Below, piece by piece: positions 1-8,984 of a stretch of 64,000 nt of DNA. The first letter of the stretch is position 1. Each line of letters begins with the position of its first letter. A program made the position numbers and the translations under genes. Location of the stretch: assembly GCA_002411345.1 (NCBI GenBank), contig DHSL01000065.1:1-64000 (forward strand), in the 5' to 3' direction. This DNA is from Bacteroidales bacterium UBA5287. GTDB lineage: Bacteria; Bacteroidota; Bacteroidia; Bacteroidales; Dysgonomonadaceae. The notes below the pieces were generated by a model, which saw nothing but the letters and a program-made list of their open reading frames with translations, made no database searches and was not told the DNA's origin.

Positions 1-24
1 TAACGGTTATTTAGGACTAGTCAG

Positions 25-1176
25 TTATTCACCTTTTACAACCAATATTGGTGTATTTGAATGAAACAGCATCCTTCGAGCAATTCCAGGGTTAAACATC
101 CGTGAGAATATGTTTCTTCTTGAACCAGACATCACTATCATTTCGATGTTATTCTCCTCTATAAATTTTTCCAGCGTATTTTCAAGACCTTCTTCAGATC
201 TATCTATCAAACTATATTCAATTTCTAAATGTGAGAGACTTTTTGTAAGATAATCTTTGAAACCAGAAAGTTTTACTTCATTTAAAAAATCATCTTTTGA
301 AGTAAGATGAACAAAATAAATCTTTATGTTACGGTTTTCAATAAATTTCATTAAAGTATTAAATGCCTTTATTTCTCTTTCTTGAAAATTTGTCAGGAAT
401 ACCAATCGTTGAATCTCATTTAGAGTCTTATTATCTGCACTTTCAGGTATGGCGAAAATTGGAGTTTTACAACCATCAATTACTTCTGCTGTTACACTTC
501 CAATAATATCAAATTCTCTTGCATTTTGACCTCTTGTTCCCATTACAACAGCTAATGGTCGCATTTTTTTAGAATAACTTATAATCTCTTCTTCAGGAAG
601 TCCTTCTTGTAATATGAATGAATATGGTACATTAGATATTTCACCATTACCAATTTTTGTTTTGATCAATTTAGTGAGATTATTCATATCAGTTACTGCA
701 CGTTCACGAATATCTTTTAATAAATCTTGATCTGGTGCTTGTACTGAAAAAGAATCACCAAAAGGAATTGCTGCTGGATAGAAAGGAGTATAAAAGACAT
801 TCATCAATTTAATTTTGCAATTCATACTACTTGCTAAACTAAAAGCAAAAGCACACGCTTTTAAAGTATAATCAGAAAAATCAACGGGTACTAAAATCTC
901 TTTTCGTGGCTCTTTCTCTTCCTCTTTCTCCTTTAAGTTTTCATATGAAAAGTCTACACTTTCTATAATTTCCAACGCACGTGGAAGGTCACTTTCGTTA
1001 ATTCTAATGCGAGCATTACCTGGCAAAATTGGTTGTATCATATTAATACCATGAATCACTGCAGGTATACCTTCTGACTCTAAAATGCTTTTTAGAATTT
1101 GAGCTTTTTCATATGTATGGATTGCAACCGTGACTAGATTATCTTCTTTTTCTTTTGATCCTTTTTTATTTTCCAT
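25..1176 (-). CDS. Universal stress protein with N-terminal DUF2007 domain and two Usp domains
   Basis: The 383-residue cytoplasmic protein has three parts. Residues about 14-75 resemble the DUF2007 putative signal-transducing domain. Residues about 93-245 and 255-382 are two Usp folds. The first Usp domain carries the complete ATP-binding pattern G-2x-G-9x-G-S (GTRG, nine residues, GS). In the second the pattern is degraded (GSRR, nine residues, GI), so it probably does not bind nucleotide. Tandem Usp proteins act as stress or energy sensors; the exact role here is unknown. The gene stands alone, downstream of a hairpin that separates it from the small HTH gene. The family call is firm and the DUF2007 part is likely. 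Confidence 0.88.
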   Translation of the reverse strand: MENKKGSKEKEDNLVTVAIHTYEKAQILKSILESEGIPAVIHGINMIQPILPGNARIRINESDLPRALEIIESVDFSYENLKEKEEEKEPRKEILVPVDFSDYTLKACAFAFSLASSMNCKIKLMNVFYTPFYPAAIPFGDSFSVQAPDQDLLKDIRERAVTDMNNLTKLIKTKIGNGEISNVPYSFILQEGLPEEEIISYSKKMRPLAVVMGTRGQNAREFDIIGSVTAEVIDGCKTPIFAIPESADNKTLNEIQRLVFLTNFQEREIKAFNTLMKFIENRNIKIYFVHLTSKDDFLNEVKLSGFKDYLTKSLSHLEIEYSLIDRSEEGLENTLEKFIEENNIEMIVMSGSRRNIFSRMFNPGIARRMLFHSNTPILVVKGE

Positions 1177-1213
1177 TTTAGTAGAATAATTAAGTTAAGT
1201 CATTTGTATTAGA

Positions 1214-1247
1214 AAGCCCAATATTTGAAATAACAAATATTGGGCTT
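1214..1247 (-). terminator. Hairpin between small HTH gene and Usp gene
   Basis: A perfect 14-bp inverted repeat (1214-1227 with 1234-1247, six-base loop) lies 16 bases past the stop of the HTH gene. On the minus strand the stem is followed by a short TTTCTAAT tract, so it is a plausible but U-poor intrinsic terminator. Confidence 0.6.
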
Positions 1248-1263
1248 CTGTATGTACTTTTCG

Positions 1264-1557
1264 TTAGGGTAATTCGGAAAATTCTTTTTCTACAATATGT
1301 TCCGGATAATCGCTCAAACCTAAAATATGTAATGCTTCATCGAAAATTGTAGTATCATCAAGCATTACAATACCTCCATTAGGACCCGGTTCAATATGGA
1401 CTCCCGCACTTTTACCTTCTCGGTAGTTATATCCACCAAAATAATTTCGAACGGTATCGGGTGTGAGGCCCAGCTTCTCAGCGATTTTTACAATACTTCC
1501 ATCGGGCAACTTATCTTTAAGTGCTCTTAAATCGTTAAATGAAATTGTTCTTGCCAT
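1264..1557 (-). CDS. Small helix-turn-helix DNA-binding protein
   Basis: This 97-residue protein has a helix-turn-helix-like stretch at about residues 20-42 (IAEKLGLTPDTVRNYFGG). A glycine/proline-rich middle (HIEPGPNGG) and an acidic tail follow. Small proteins of this type are common single-gene regulators in Bacteroidota, but I know no assigned target. It is monocistronic: a 137-base gap separates it from the PAP2 gene and a hairpin lies downstream. It could be a nucleoid-associated or regulatory protein. The fold call rests on motif recognition only. Confidence 0.7.
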   Translation of the reverse strand: MARTISFNDLRALKDKLPDGSIVKIAEKLGLTPDTVRNYFGGYNYREGKSAGVHIEPGPNGGIVMLDDTTIFDEALHILGLSDYPEHIVEKEFSELP

Positions 1558-1694
1558 GGTTCTTAATATTTTTGAAATAAATAAATTTGGTTCAGAAAAT
1601 TTGATGCCCTAAACTTACATTATTTTTTTAATAAAAACAACTATTAGAGCATAAATAATGTTTTGCACACTCTTCACATTATATACAACATATT

Positions 1695-2396
1695 TCAATG
1701 AACTAAAGTTGCTAAAAAAGGGCTAAAAATAATTACTATAGCCATGTATAGCAAAATAAACAAACCTATGTCTTTTCCTGTTTTAATAGGATAAACAGTG
1801 ACATACTTGTATTGCTTTTCTATGTGAAAATACTTAACGCGAATCCAAGCATAAAGTATATAAATTAATAAAGCGATGATTGATCCTACTAACATTCCTC
1901 CGATGACATCGGAAACAAAATGAACACCAAGATAAATTCGCGAATAACTATTAATTGTAGCCCACAATAATGATGAAATAATCAGCAATTTATTTCTGAA
2001 TAAAAGAGAAAGGAAAACAGCAACACCAAATGCATTTGCCGCATGACTTGAAACAAACCCATAAAGTCCTCCTTTATATCCATTTACAATATCCACATAA
2101 TTTTGAAAATCGGGGTGATGCGTGGGACGCAAACGTTCAAAAAAAGGTTTGAAAATAGAAGACGACACTTGATCACAAAAAACAAAGATTAAAATGAAAC
2201 ATATAGTTGCAAGAATGCCTTCCTTTTTAGGAACTTTATAAAAGAACATAAAAAGTAAAAAAAGTATAACAGGTATCCAAATAAATCTTCCAGTTATTGT
2301 CCAAAACATATTATCTAGAAAGATAGAATCACTTCCATTAAGAGCAAAAAAAAGATTCTTTTCATAGGGTAATAAGTTTTCTATGGCTTCTTTCAT
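1695..2396 (-). CDS. PAP2-family membrane phosphatase
   Basis: The 233-residue membrane protein carries the three phosphatase motifs of the PAP2/haloperoxidase superfamily: K-x(n)-RLRP (around residue 90), SSHAAN (around 117) and R-IYLGVHFVSD (around 153). The Arg, the two His and the Asp expected at the active site are all present. Five to six hydrophobic helices are visible, the last near the C-terminus. Likely substrates are lipid phosphates such as undecaprenyl diphosphate or phosphatidic-type lipids at the inner membrane; I cannot tell which. It starts 69 bases after the batE stop on the same strand and may be co-transcribed with the Bat operon. Confidence 0.85.
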   Translation of the reverse strand: MKEAIENLLPYEKNLFFALNGSDSIFLDNMFWTITGRFIWIPVILFLLFMFFYKVPKKEGILATICFILIFVFCDQVSSSIFKPFFERLRPTHHPDFQNYVDIVNGYKGGLYGFVSSHAANAFGVAVFLSLLFRNKLLIISSLLWATINSYSRIYLGVHFVSDVIGGMLVGSIIALLIYILYAWIRVKYFHIEKQYKYVTVYPIKTGKDIGLFILLYMAIVIIFSPFLATLVH

Positions 2397-2465
2397 TATA
2401 ATATTTTTAGAGAATTAGAAAATACTTTAATCTGAAATTAATTAAGAAAAAAGAATCTGTATAAA

Positions 2466-3242
2466 TTAAATGATTTCGACAGATTCATTTTTAAGCCAGC
2501 CTACACTTCCGTTTGCAATTTCAACTTCATACCAATTTCTATCTGTTCCAGTTATCGTTACCTTTGTACCTTCATGTAATTGAAAAACCTCCGTACTATT
2601 TGTATCAGGAGATGACATTGCTGTTACTGCTCCAGTCATTATAATTGCGTGATTATGGTTTTGTCGTAAATCTTTTTGTCTAAAAGTAAATACATTGGCC
2701 ATAATTAAGAGTACAAAAAACAAAACTCCTGTAAAAAAAGCTACCTTCTTTGCCCAAATAATTCGCACAAAAAGATATATTGCGGTACAAATCAAAAAGA
2801 GTATAAATAGTACTATAGCAATTGTAGCCCATATATTTGAATTGAACATATTTTGAATAGTCATAATCCAATTAACATAGAAAATATCCTGAGTAGTATC
2901 AATTTTATCTTCAGTTCTCAAATTTGCAAAACGAAGATTATGTTTAATATCACCATCTGCAGGATCAAGTAATAATGCTCTTTCATAATTCAGAATAGAT
3001 TTCCCTATCTGATTATCACGAAAGTAAGCATTTCCTAAGTTATAATATAATTCTGCAGACTCCTTTCCTTGGTTTAAAAAAGAATTAACGATAGTTTCGT
3101 ACAACTCAATGCTTTTCTTGAAATCACCATTGCGATATGCATCTGAAGCTGCTTTAATTTCAGTATTCTCTGCAGACAATGGAAATAAACAGAGAATAAA
3201 TGCGAAACATAATATACAAATATTAACTTTAACTCTCATCAT
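2466..3242 (-). CDS. batE: BatE, TPR and SH3-domain membrane protein
   Basis: The 258-residue protein has a signal peptide (about 1-24), tetratricopeptide repeats (about 30-110, with YYNLGNAYF and SILNYERALLLDP), two close transmembrane helices (about 130-190) and a C-terminal bacterial SH3 domain (about 195-258). This is the BatE architecture of the Bacteroides aerotolerance operon. Its start overlaps the stop of batD by one base (TAATG), indicating translational coupling. It is the last Bat gene in the operon. Exact function is unknown; Bat proteins are envelope proteins first linked to aerotolerance in Bacteroides. Confidence 0.88.
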   Translation of the reverse strand: MMRVKVNICILCFAFILCLFPLSAENTEIKAASDAYRNGDFKKSIELYETIVNSFLNQGKESAELYYNLGNAYFRDNQIGKSILNYERALLLDPADGDIKHNLRFANLRTEDKIDTTQDIFYVNWIMTIQNMFNSNIWATIAIVLFILFLICTAIYLFVRIIWAKKVAFFTGVLFFVLLIMANVFTFRQKDLRQNHNHAIIMTGAVTAMSSPDTNSTEVFQLHEGTKVTITGTDRNWYEVEIANGSVGWLKNESVEII

Positions 3243-5146
3243 TATTGCTTTTTTACAGTTTCCACTTTCTTAAATCGGTTTTCCATTTCACCGATTGCTT
3301 CTACAGTCTCTTTATATATATCGTCCATAGCTTTAGAACTTTCGGCTGGTGAATATTGGGCAAATTCACAAGAATGCAGAATATTCATAAATTTTTCAAT
3401 CAGGTTTTCTTCGATGCCTTTATTGGATAATTCTGCACCAACATTATCTTTTGACAAGCTAGCAACTGGTATTGATAATTTATCACTAAAATAGCCCCAA
3501 ATAGCTCGCAACATCTCTTCATAGAAAGGCGTTTTCTTTCCTTCCTTTAGATATTTTTCGGCAATCTTCAATCTCTTTGTAGCTACTTTGTTAGCTTTTT
3601 TATTTCGCATCAATGTGATATTTGCACTTTCTTTGGCTTGTTTTCTATTTAAGAAGTAAATTAAAATTAATAATAAAAGAGGGATAAAATACCACAACCA
3701 ATAATTTATAGAACCTACGAAATAACTACTTTTTGACTGAAAATAAGGATCTTTGGTTTTAATAAATCGAATATCCTCTTCTACTTTCACATCTTTTTTA
3801 TTTATAAAATTGCTAGAGGACACCTTACTTGGGTCTGCCTTAGCGACTTTTAAATCATATGTTGAAGAAGAAAGCGTTTTGTATGTACCGCTTCCTAAAT
3901 CAAAGTATGAAAACTCTATTGAAGAAATGGTATAATTACCTTCATATCGAGGAATTGCCAAATATTCAATTACTTTAGTACCCGTTGTACCATTTGTAGC
4001 AATTTGAATATTGTTATTAACAGTAGGATCATACACTTCAAAATTTGAAGGAAATTCGATCTTTGGATTTTGAATCAGTTTTAAATTGCCTGTACCCGAT
4101 ATTTCCAACTTTATAGTTACAGGCTCATTTGCTTTTGTGTCTGTTGTGCTAATACTTGATTTAAAAGTGAAAGTTCCTACTCCACCTGAAAAGTTTTCAG
4201 GTTTACCATTAGGTAAAGGTTTTACATTTATAGAGACAGGATTGGTAACCAATGATTTTGCAACATCTACCATTACTTCTTGAGAACCGAAGAAAGTCTC
4301 AATCTTTTTACCTGAAGGAACTGAAAAAACCATTTCCAGTTTACCACTCGGAATATTTATTTTACCTGATCGTTGTGGAAAAAGTAAAGTTTTCCTCAGA
4401 TCTGCTGTATAATAATTCCTTCCATTGTAACGTTCCATTTTAAGTTGCTGGTTTGAAGGAAGTGGAACTTCTTCAACCATGAAACCCTCAAACTCAGGAA
4501 ACTCTATTTTCCCAAAATTAACAACATTCAGCGTTGTATATAATCGAAATGTTACGGTAAATCCTTCTTGTTCATAAACATCATTTTTCGAAATAATTGC
4601 ACGTATAAATACATCATTCGCGCTCACTTTACCTCCTGAAGAATTAGATTTTGATGGAGCTATAGTAGATCCATCCGAACTTGATCCGCTATTTGATTGG
4701 GATTGAGATGATTTATCTGGTGGTAAAACCTCTACTGTCAATGAATTGGATTTATATTTATTTCCACCCACTTTTACTGTTGCCGGACCGATATTGAAAT
4801 TACCAGTTTTAGGTGCAACCAAGATATAAGTGTAGGTAAATGAACTCTCCGATGTTGTTTTTCCATTTATGGTTTGTCTGCTATAGCTTTTTGAAACAGA
4901 GGGTCCGAATAAAACTTCAAAATTCTCTAAATCAGAGTTAAGTTGCAGTTCGCTTCCTTCTTTATCTAAAGTGTAAGATAATCGAAACTGTTCTCCTTGA
5001 ACTACTGAACTGGGAGCGGAAGCTTTAAACGATACCTGCGCTTCTAATCCCGTTATTCCGGTCAGTAAAAGCAATACTGTAAATAAAGCAAATTGAGATA
5101 TTCTATTAATAAACTTCATGTTATACGTTTGATAATCAGTTACCAA
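3242..5146 (-). CDS. batD: BatD, oxygen-tolerance-type membrane protein
   Basis: The 634-residue protein has an N-terminal signal peptide (about 1-36) and a long beta-rich periplasmic region built from immunoglobulin-like segments. One transmembrane helix lies near residue 485 (YWLWYFIPLLLLILIYFL), followed by a basic cytoplasmic tail of about 130 residues. A Ser/Asn-rich low-complexity linker sits around 143-173. It matches BatD in length and layout. It overlaps batC by seven bases and batE by one, so the genes are translationally linked. Likely role: envelope scaffold together with the VWA proteins BatA and BatB. Confidence 0.88.
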   Translation of the reverse strand: MVTDYQTYNMKFINRISQFALFTVLLLLTGITGLEAQVSFKASAPSSVVQGEQFRLSYTLDKEGSELQLNSDLENFEVLFGPSVSKSYSRQTINGKTTSESSFTYTYILVAPKTGNFNIGPATVKVGGNKYKSNSLTVEVLPPDKSSQSQSNSGSSSDGSTIAPSKSNSSGGKVSANDVFIRAIISKNDVYEQEGFTVTFRLYTTLNVVNFGKIEFPEFEGFMVEEVPLPSNQQLKMERYNGRNYYTADLRKTLLFPQRSGKINIPSGKLEMVFSVPSGKKIETFFGSQEVMVDVAKSLVTNPVSINVKPLPNGKPENFSGGVGTFTFKSSISTTDTKANEPVTIKLEISGTGNLKLIQNPKIEFPSNFEVYDPTVNNNIQIATNGTTGTKVIEYLAIPRYEGNYTISSIEFSYFDLGSGTYKTLSSSTYDLKVAKADPSKVSSSNFINKKDVKVEEDIRFIKTKDPYFQSKSSYFVGSINYWLWYFIPLLLLILIYFLNRKQAKESANITLMRNKKANKVATKRLKIAEKYLKEGKKTPFYEEMLRAIWGYFSDKLSIPVASLSKDNVGAELSNKGIEENLIEKFMNILHSCEFAQYSPAESSKAMDDIYKETVEAIGEMENRFKKVETVKKQ

Positions 5147-5859
5147 TCCTTATTATTTCTTCGGTTATTCTGCGCCTTTTCTTTTTGCATTTCGGCCTTC
5201 ATACGATTCACTTTCTCTTGAGTTTCCTGTTCATCCTGTTCTATTGCTTGCAACATTTGTCGCGCATTATCACGTGACATTTGTTCAGGTTGATTTTGTT
5301 CCTCGGCTTTTTGTTGCTGATCTTTATTCTGATTCTGTTGTTGTTGGTCTTGTTGTTGATCATTTTGTTGTTGTTGATTTTCACCTCCACCATCTTGATC
5401 TTGTTGATCCTGTTGATCCTGCATCATTTTCTGCACAACTGCAAGATTATAACGCGTTTCTTCATCTTTAGGATTCAAGCGCAACGCCATTTTGTAAGCT
5501 TCCATTGATTTCTGAAGATCCTTCTTTTGCAGCAAGGTATTTCCAATATTATGCCAAGCGGCAGACATTTTTATTGGGTCCTCAGTTTCTGAAGTAAGAT
5601 ACTTTTGATATTGATCAATCGACTTATCCCACAGTTTTTGACGATAATAATTGTTACCCAGGTTGTAGTTTCCTTCTTTATCCTGAGGATTTTCTTTCAC
5701 TGCATTGTTGTAAAACTTAAAAGATTCAGAATACTTCTGATCATTATAAGCTCTATTACCTTTCCGTACATTTTTCCGTACATCTTTCTGTGCTATTGCT
5801 GATAAAGACACCAACATAGCGACAAAAATCAAGCCATATTTTGTAATACTTACTTTCAT
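5140..5859 (-). CDS. batC: BatC, TPR protein with Gln-rich tail
   Basis: The 239-residue exported protein has a signal peptide (about 1-24), TPR repeats over about 30-145 (NYNLGNNYYRQ, AWHNIGNTLLQ, ETRYNLAVVQKM) and then a low-complexity Gln/Asp/Asn tract (about 146-195). A charged C-terminal helix ends in NNRRNNKDW. The start codon overlaps the batB stop in an ATGA arrangement. TPRs suggest protein-protein contacts within a Bat complex. The CAA/CAG-rich segment makes long spurious open frames on the opposite strand; these are not genes. Confidence 0.88.
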   Translation of the reverse strand: MKVSITKYGLIFVAMLVSLSAIAQKDVRKNVRKGNRAYNDQKYSESFKFYNNAVKENPQDKEGNYNLGNNYYRQKLWDKSIDQYQKYLTSETEDPIKMSAAWHNIGNTLLQKKDLQKSMEAYKMALRLNPKDEETRYNLAVVQKMMQDQQDQQDQDGGGENQQQQNDQQQDQQQQNQNKDQQQKAEEQNQPEQMSRDNARQMLQAIEQDEQETQEKVNRMKAEMQKEKAQNNRRNNKDW

Positions 5860-6878
5860 TTGAATAAACGAATGTTCTTAAACCTCGGATTTTTCTTATC
5901 AAGAATCAACAATTCAAAAACAAGCATAATGAGCAAAATCCAAGCAAATATATCAAATTTCTCATCATAATCCGAATAACTCAGACTAGCTGTTTTCTTT
6001 GTTTCTAAGTTTTCCAATTCAGATTCCAGAGTTCTTACTGCAGAATTGGAGTTATCAGCATGAACATATAAACCTTTACCACTTTGAGCAATTTCCTGGC
6101 ACATCTGTTCATTTAACTTTGACACAACAACATTCCCCTCGTTATCTGTTTTAAATTCGTTGCTATACATTGATTGAGGGATTGGTGAACCTTGTGTTGA
6201 TCCAATACCAACAACATTAACCATGATTCCAGCATCAGCAGCTTTCTTTGCTGCTTCCATTGCATTTCCTTCATGATCTTCGCCATCAGTGATAATAATC
6301 ATTGCTTTATCCACATCTTTATCACTAGAGAAAGATCTTACACACAAATCTATTGCATCAGCAATTGCCGTTCCCTGAACAGGGACCAAGTTTGGGTCGA
6401 TAGATTTCAGAAACAACTTAGCCGATTGTGTATCTCCTGTGAGAGGCATCTGTACAAATGCTTCGCCAGCAAAAACCACGAGTGCCACTTTGTCCTGATC
6501 CCTTACATTAATAATACGCGTAAGCATTTGTTTCGCTTTTGCTAAGCGGTCGGGTTCAACATCACGAGCCAACATTGAGTTTGAGACATCAATTGCTATT
6601 GCAAGTTCAATCCCCTTCTTCTCTACCTTTTCAACTTTTGTGCCAAACTGTGGTCGTGCAATCATAAATATACAAACGCATAATGCCACAAAAATGATCC
6701 AGAACTTAGTATAAGAACGTCCCAATGACAGTTCAGGCATCATCATTTTGAGTGTAGAGAGCACACCCAGCTTTTCAACATCTTTTCGTTTTCTGATGTT
6801 CAGCCAAACATGCAACACCACAATCAATGGCATTGCGATAAACAAATATAAAAACTCTGGATTCTCGAATCTAAACAT
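5856..6878 (-). CDS. batB: BatB, von Willebrand factor A membrane protein
   Basis: The 340-residue protein has transmembrane helices near 10-25, 55-78 and 312-330, with a VWA domain between the last two. The MIDAS metal site is intact: D-V-S-N-S, a Thr in PLTGD and an Asp in ITDGED. It is a paralogue of BatA two genes up. It overlaps batC by four bases and lies 42 bases after batA. It is expected to be anchored in the inner membrane with the VWA domain mediating metal-dependent protein interactions. Confidence 0.9.
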   Translation of the reverse strand: MFRFENPEFLYLFIAMPLIVVLHVWLNIRKRKDVEKLGVLSTLKMMMPELSLGRSYTKFWIIFVALCVCIFMIARPQFGTKVEKVEKKGIELAIAIDVSNSMLARDVEPDRLAKAKQMLTRIINVRDQDKVALVVFAGEAFVQMPLTGDTQSAKLFLKSIDPNLVPVQGTAIADAIDLCVRSFSSDKDVDKAMIIITDGEDHEGNAMEAAKKAADAGIMVNVVGIGSTQGSPIPQSMYSNEFKTDNEGNVVVSKLNEQMCQEIAQSGKGLYVHADNSNSAVRTLESELENLETKKTASLSYSDYDEKFDIFAWILLIMLVFELLILDKKNPRFKNIRLFK

Positions 6879-6920
6879 ATTTTATTGATCCCTTTTAGGG
6901 TAATTCTTTAACTATATAAA

Positions 6921-7913
6921 TTATGGAATACTTCTAAAAACCGTTCTTTTCAGGAGCAACTCCAATAAAATCAACAACAAAACCACAAATCCAATAGGCA
7001 CGAACAACTCCTGTCGCCGAGTAACATTCTGGGTACTAATAAGATATTTTTCCATTGCATCAATTTCATGATAGATTTCTCTCAGTCCCTCAGTATTTTC
7101 GGCTCTGAAATATTTCCCCCCTGTAATTGAAGCAATATTCCTCAAAGTCTCCTCATCTATTGACACCTCCATATTTTGGTATCGAATTCCAAAAGGCGTT
7201 TGAACCGGAGTCGGTGCCATTCCTTTTGTCCCCACTCCAATTGTATAAACCCGAATTCCGTAAGATTGAGCCAGATCAGCAGCTGTAAGCGGAGCAATTT
7301 GTCCACTATTATTTGTACCATCAGTAAGCAGAATAACCACTTTCGATTTAGATTCATTTTCTTTAAGTCGGTTCACAGAATTAGCCAATCCCAGTCCAAT
7401 AGCCGTTCCATCTTCAATAACACCAAAATCGACAGCGTTAAGCAAGTTCAGTAAAATCGCATGATCAGTTGTCAGTGGGCATTGCGTGAAGCTTTCCCCA
7501 GCAAAAGTTACCAGTCCGATATTATCGTTTTTTCGTTCAGTTATGAATTCCGCAGCAACATTTTTAGCCGCTTCCAATCTATTAGGTTTTAAATCCTGAG
7601 CCAGCATTGACCCAGAGACATCCAAAGCCATAACCATATCAATTCCCTGCGTTTCGCTCTCTTCCCAGCTATTTACCGATTGCGGTCGCGCGATAATAAT
7701 AATTATCAGCGCAATTGTGATCGTTCTCAGCACAAAAGGAAGATGACGCAACCTTACTTTCCATCCAGGTTTTGTATTTTTGAAAGCATTAGTTGACGCC
7801 AATTTAAACGTAGCCTGAGCTTTTGACGATTTCAGTACATAAAAGACAATCAGCGGGATTATGATGAGCAGCAGCCATAAATAACCAGGATGTAAAAACT
7901 CAACATTATTCAT
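6921..7913 (-). CDS. batA: BatA, von Willebrand factor A membrane protein
   Basis: The VWA protein has an intact MIDAS (DVSGS, PLTTD, LLTDGT) and three hydrophobic helices: two near the N-terminus and one near the C-terminus. I place the start at 7913 (330 residues, MNNVEFLHPGYLW) rather than the longer frame beginning at 7982. The shorter form begins as BatA proteins do, and a strong GGAGG lies eight bases before its ATG (GGAGGGCAATAATG). That start overlaps the stop of the preceding gene by eight bases. It works with BatB and the MoxR ATPase encoded in the same operon. Confidence 0.88.
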   Translation of the reverse strand: MNNVEFLHPGYLWLLLIIIPLIVFYVLKSSKAQATFKLASTNAFKNTKPGWKVRLRHLPFVLRTITIALIIIIIARPQSVNSWEESETQGIDMVMALDVSGSMLAQDLKPNRLEAAKNVAAEFITERKNDNIGLVTFAGESFTQCPLTTDHAILLNLLNAVDFGVIEDGTAIGLGLANSVNRLKENESKSKVVILLTDGTNNSGQIAPLTAADLAQSYGIRVYTIGVGTKGMAPTPVQTPFGIRYQNMEVSIDEETLRNIASITGGKYFRAENTEGLREIYHEIDAMEKYLISTQNVTRRQELFVPIGFVVLLLILLELLLKRTVFRSIP

Positions 7914-8982
7914 TATTGCCCTCCTTTCCAGTAGCTTGCTCCTTCGGTTTATCTTTAGGATCAGGAACAGGATCCGGTTCACGCGTTTGATTTACAAAGA
8001 AATAAGAATTCATCATTGCCAAATCATTTTCATCAGTATACGGTTTATACTTAGCAAATTTCACCAAATCAGCGGTAGACAGAATCTGTTTCAAGTTCTC
8101 CATCACCGAATCTTTATCCGTACGCGTTTGCATTTGCTGTAATATTTCGCCCGAAGTCATTTCCATTGCATTCACTCCAAATCTTTCAGTCATATACTGC
8201 CTTAGGATGTCCGTTATCTTTGTATAGAACTCTTTTTCGTGTCCCTTTTGCCATATTTTCTCATCCTTCAGTTTATCCAGCGCCTTAATTGCACGAACGT
8301 GAGCCGGCAACACTTCTGGAGGTTTAAAGAAGTAACCCTTCCGCTTTTTATTTACAATAAGCATTGTTATTCCTATAACAAGTAAAATAATCAATATTGC
8401 TCCTGCGAAGATCCACAAAATCCACAGATAGTCGGTCCATACGAACGGAGGTTTTTGAATAGGCTTGATATCAGCCAGTTGTAGTTGATTAAAGTCTATT
8501 GAATCCGTTTCCTTATTCTTAAGCTTTTCGAGATACGCTTTAGTAGAATCGCTCAGTTCAGGTGACGTCACTTTCAATCCAAAAGCATTAGAATAAATAG
8601 TATCCAATCCATTAGAAATTGGAATAGATGGAACATAATACAAAGTAGAATCAAAAGACGTGACCACATATTTAAAATGCAAAGTCATCACATTATTTTC
8701 TATCAGCGTATCAGGTTTTAGCATAGTTAAAACCTCCAGACCCGGCATGATTTCCTTATCATAGACAGGAAAGCTAATCTGCATGTCTTTAGGTGCTATC
8801 ACCTTTAGATCAAGCAGCGCCTGTTCACCGATCATGATTTCAGCCGGTTCAATAGTTGCCTGTACCGTTGCTTTCTGTGAATAAGCACCGATTGTAGGTA
8901 TCAAGATTGCGCAACAAATGAGAACCATTTGTTTAATTGCCAAACTATAATTATGTTGAATATTCTTCAATATCTCTATCAT
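7906..8982 (-). CDS. Bat-operon membrane protein of unknown function
   Basis: The 358-residue protein sits between the DUF58 gene and batA, its usual position in Bacteroidota Bat clusters. It has a signal peptide (about 12-36), an exported beta-rich domain (about 37-165) similar in style to the BatD repeats, one transmembrane helix (about 185-212) and a cytoplasmic part of about 130 residues. Its Pro/Asp/Glu/Lys-rich tail is low complexity. The cytoplasmic part (HVRAIKALDKLKDEKIW...FYTKITDILRQYM) resembles the C-terminal region of BatD-like proteins. It probably belongs to the same envelope complex. No catalytic motif is visible. Confidence 0.8.
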   Translation of the reverse strand: MIEILKNIQHNYSLAIKQMVLICCAILIPTIGAYSQKATVQATIEPAEIMIGEQALLDLKVIAPKDMQISFPVYDKEIMPGLEVLTMLKPDTLIENNVMTLHFKYVVTSFDSTLYYVPSIPISNGLDTIYSNAFGLKVTSPELSDSTKAYLEKLKNKETDSIDFNQLQLADIKPIQKPPFVWTDYLWILWIFAGAILIILLVIGITMLIVNKKRKGYFFKPPEVLPAHVRAIKALDKLKDEKIWQKGHEKEFYTKITDILRQYMTERFGVNAMEMTSGEILQQMQTRTDKDSVMENLKQILSTADLVKFAKYKPYTDENDLAMMNSYFFVNQTREPDPVPDPKDKPKEQATGKEGNNE

Positions 8983-8984
8983 TT

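Noticed and set aside
5244..5508. Long open frames on the plus strand opposite batC
   Set aside because: They arise from the CAA/CAG-rich Gln tract of batC read in reverse. They are low-complexity Leu/Val/Ile runs with no start signals.
7914..7982. Longer N-terminus of BatA
   Set aside because: The extra 23 residues lie inside the preceding gene, are basic and unlike BatA, and a strong GGAGG precedes the ATG at 7913.
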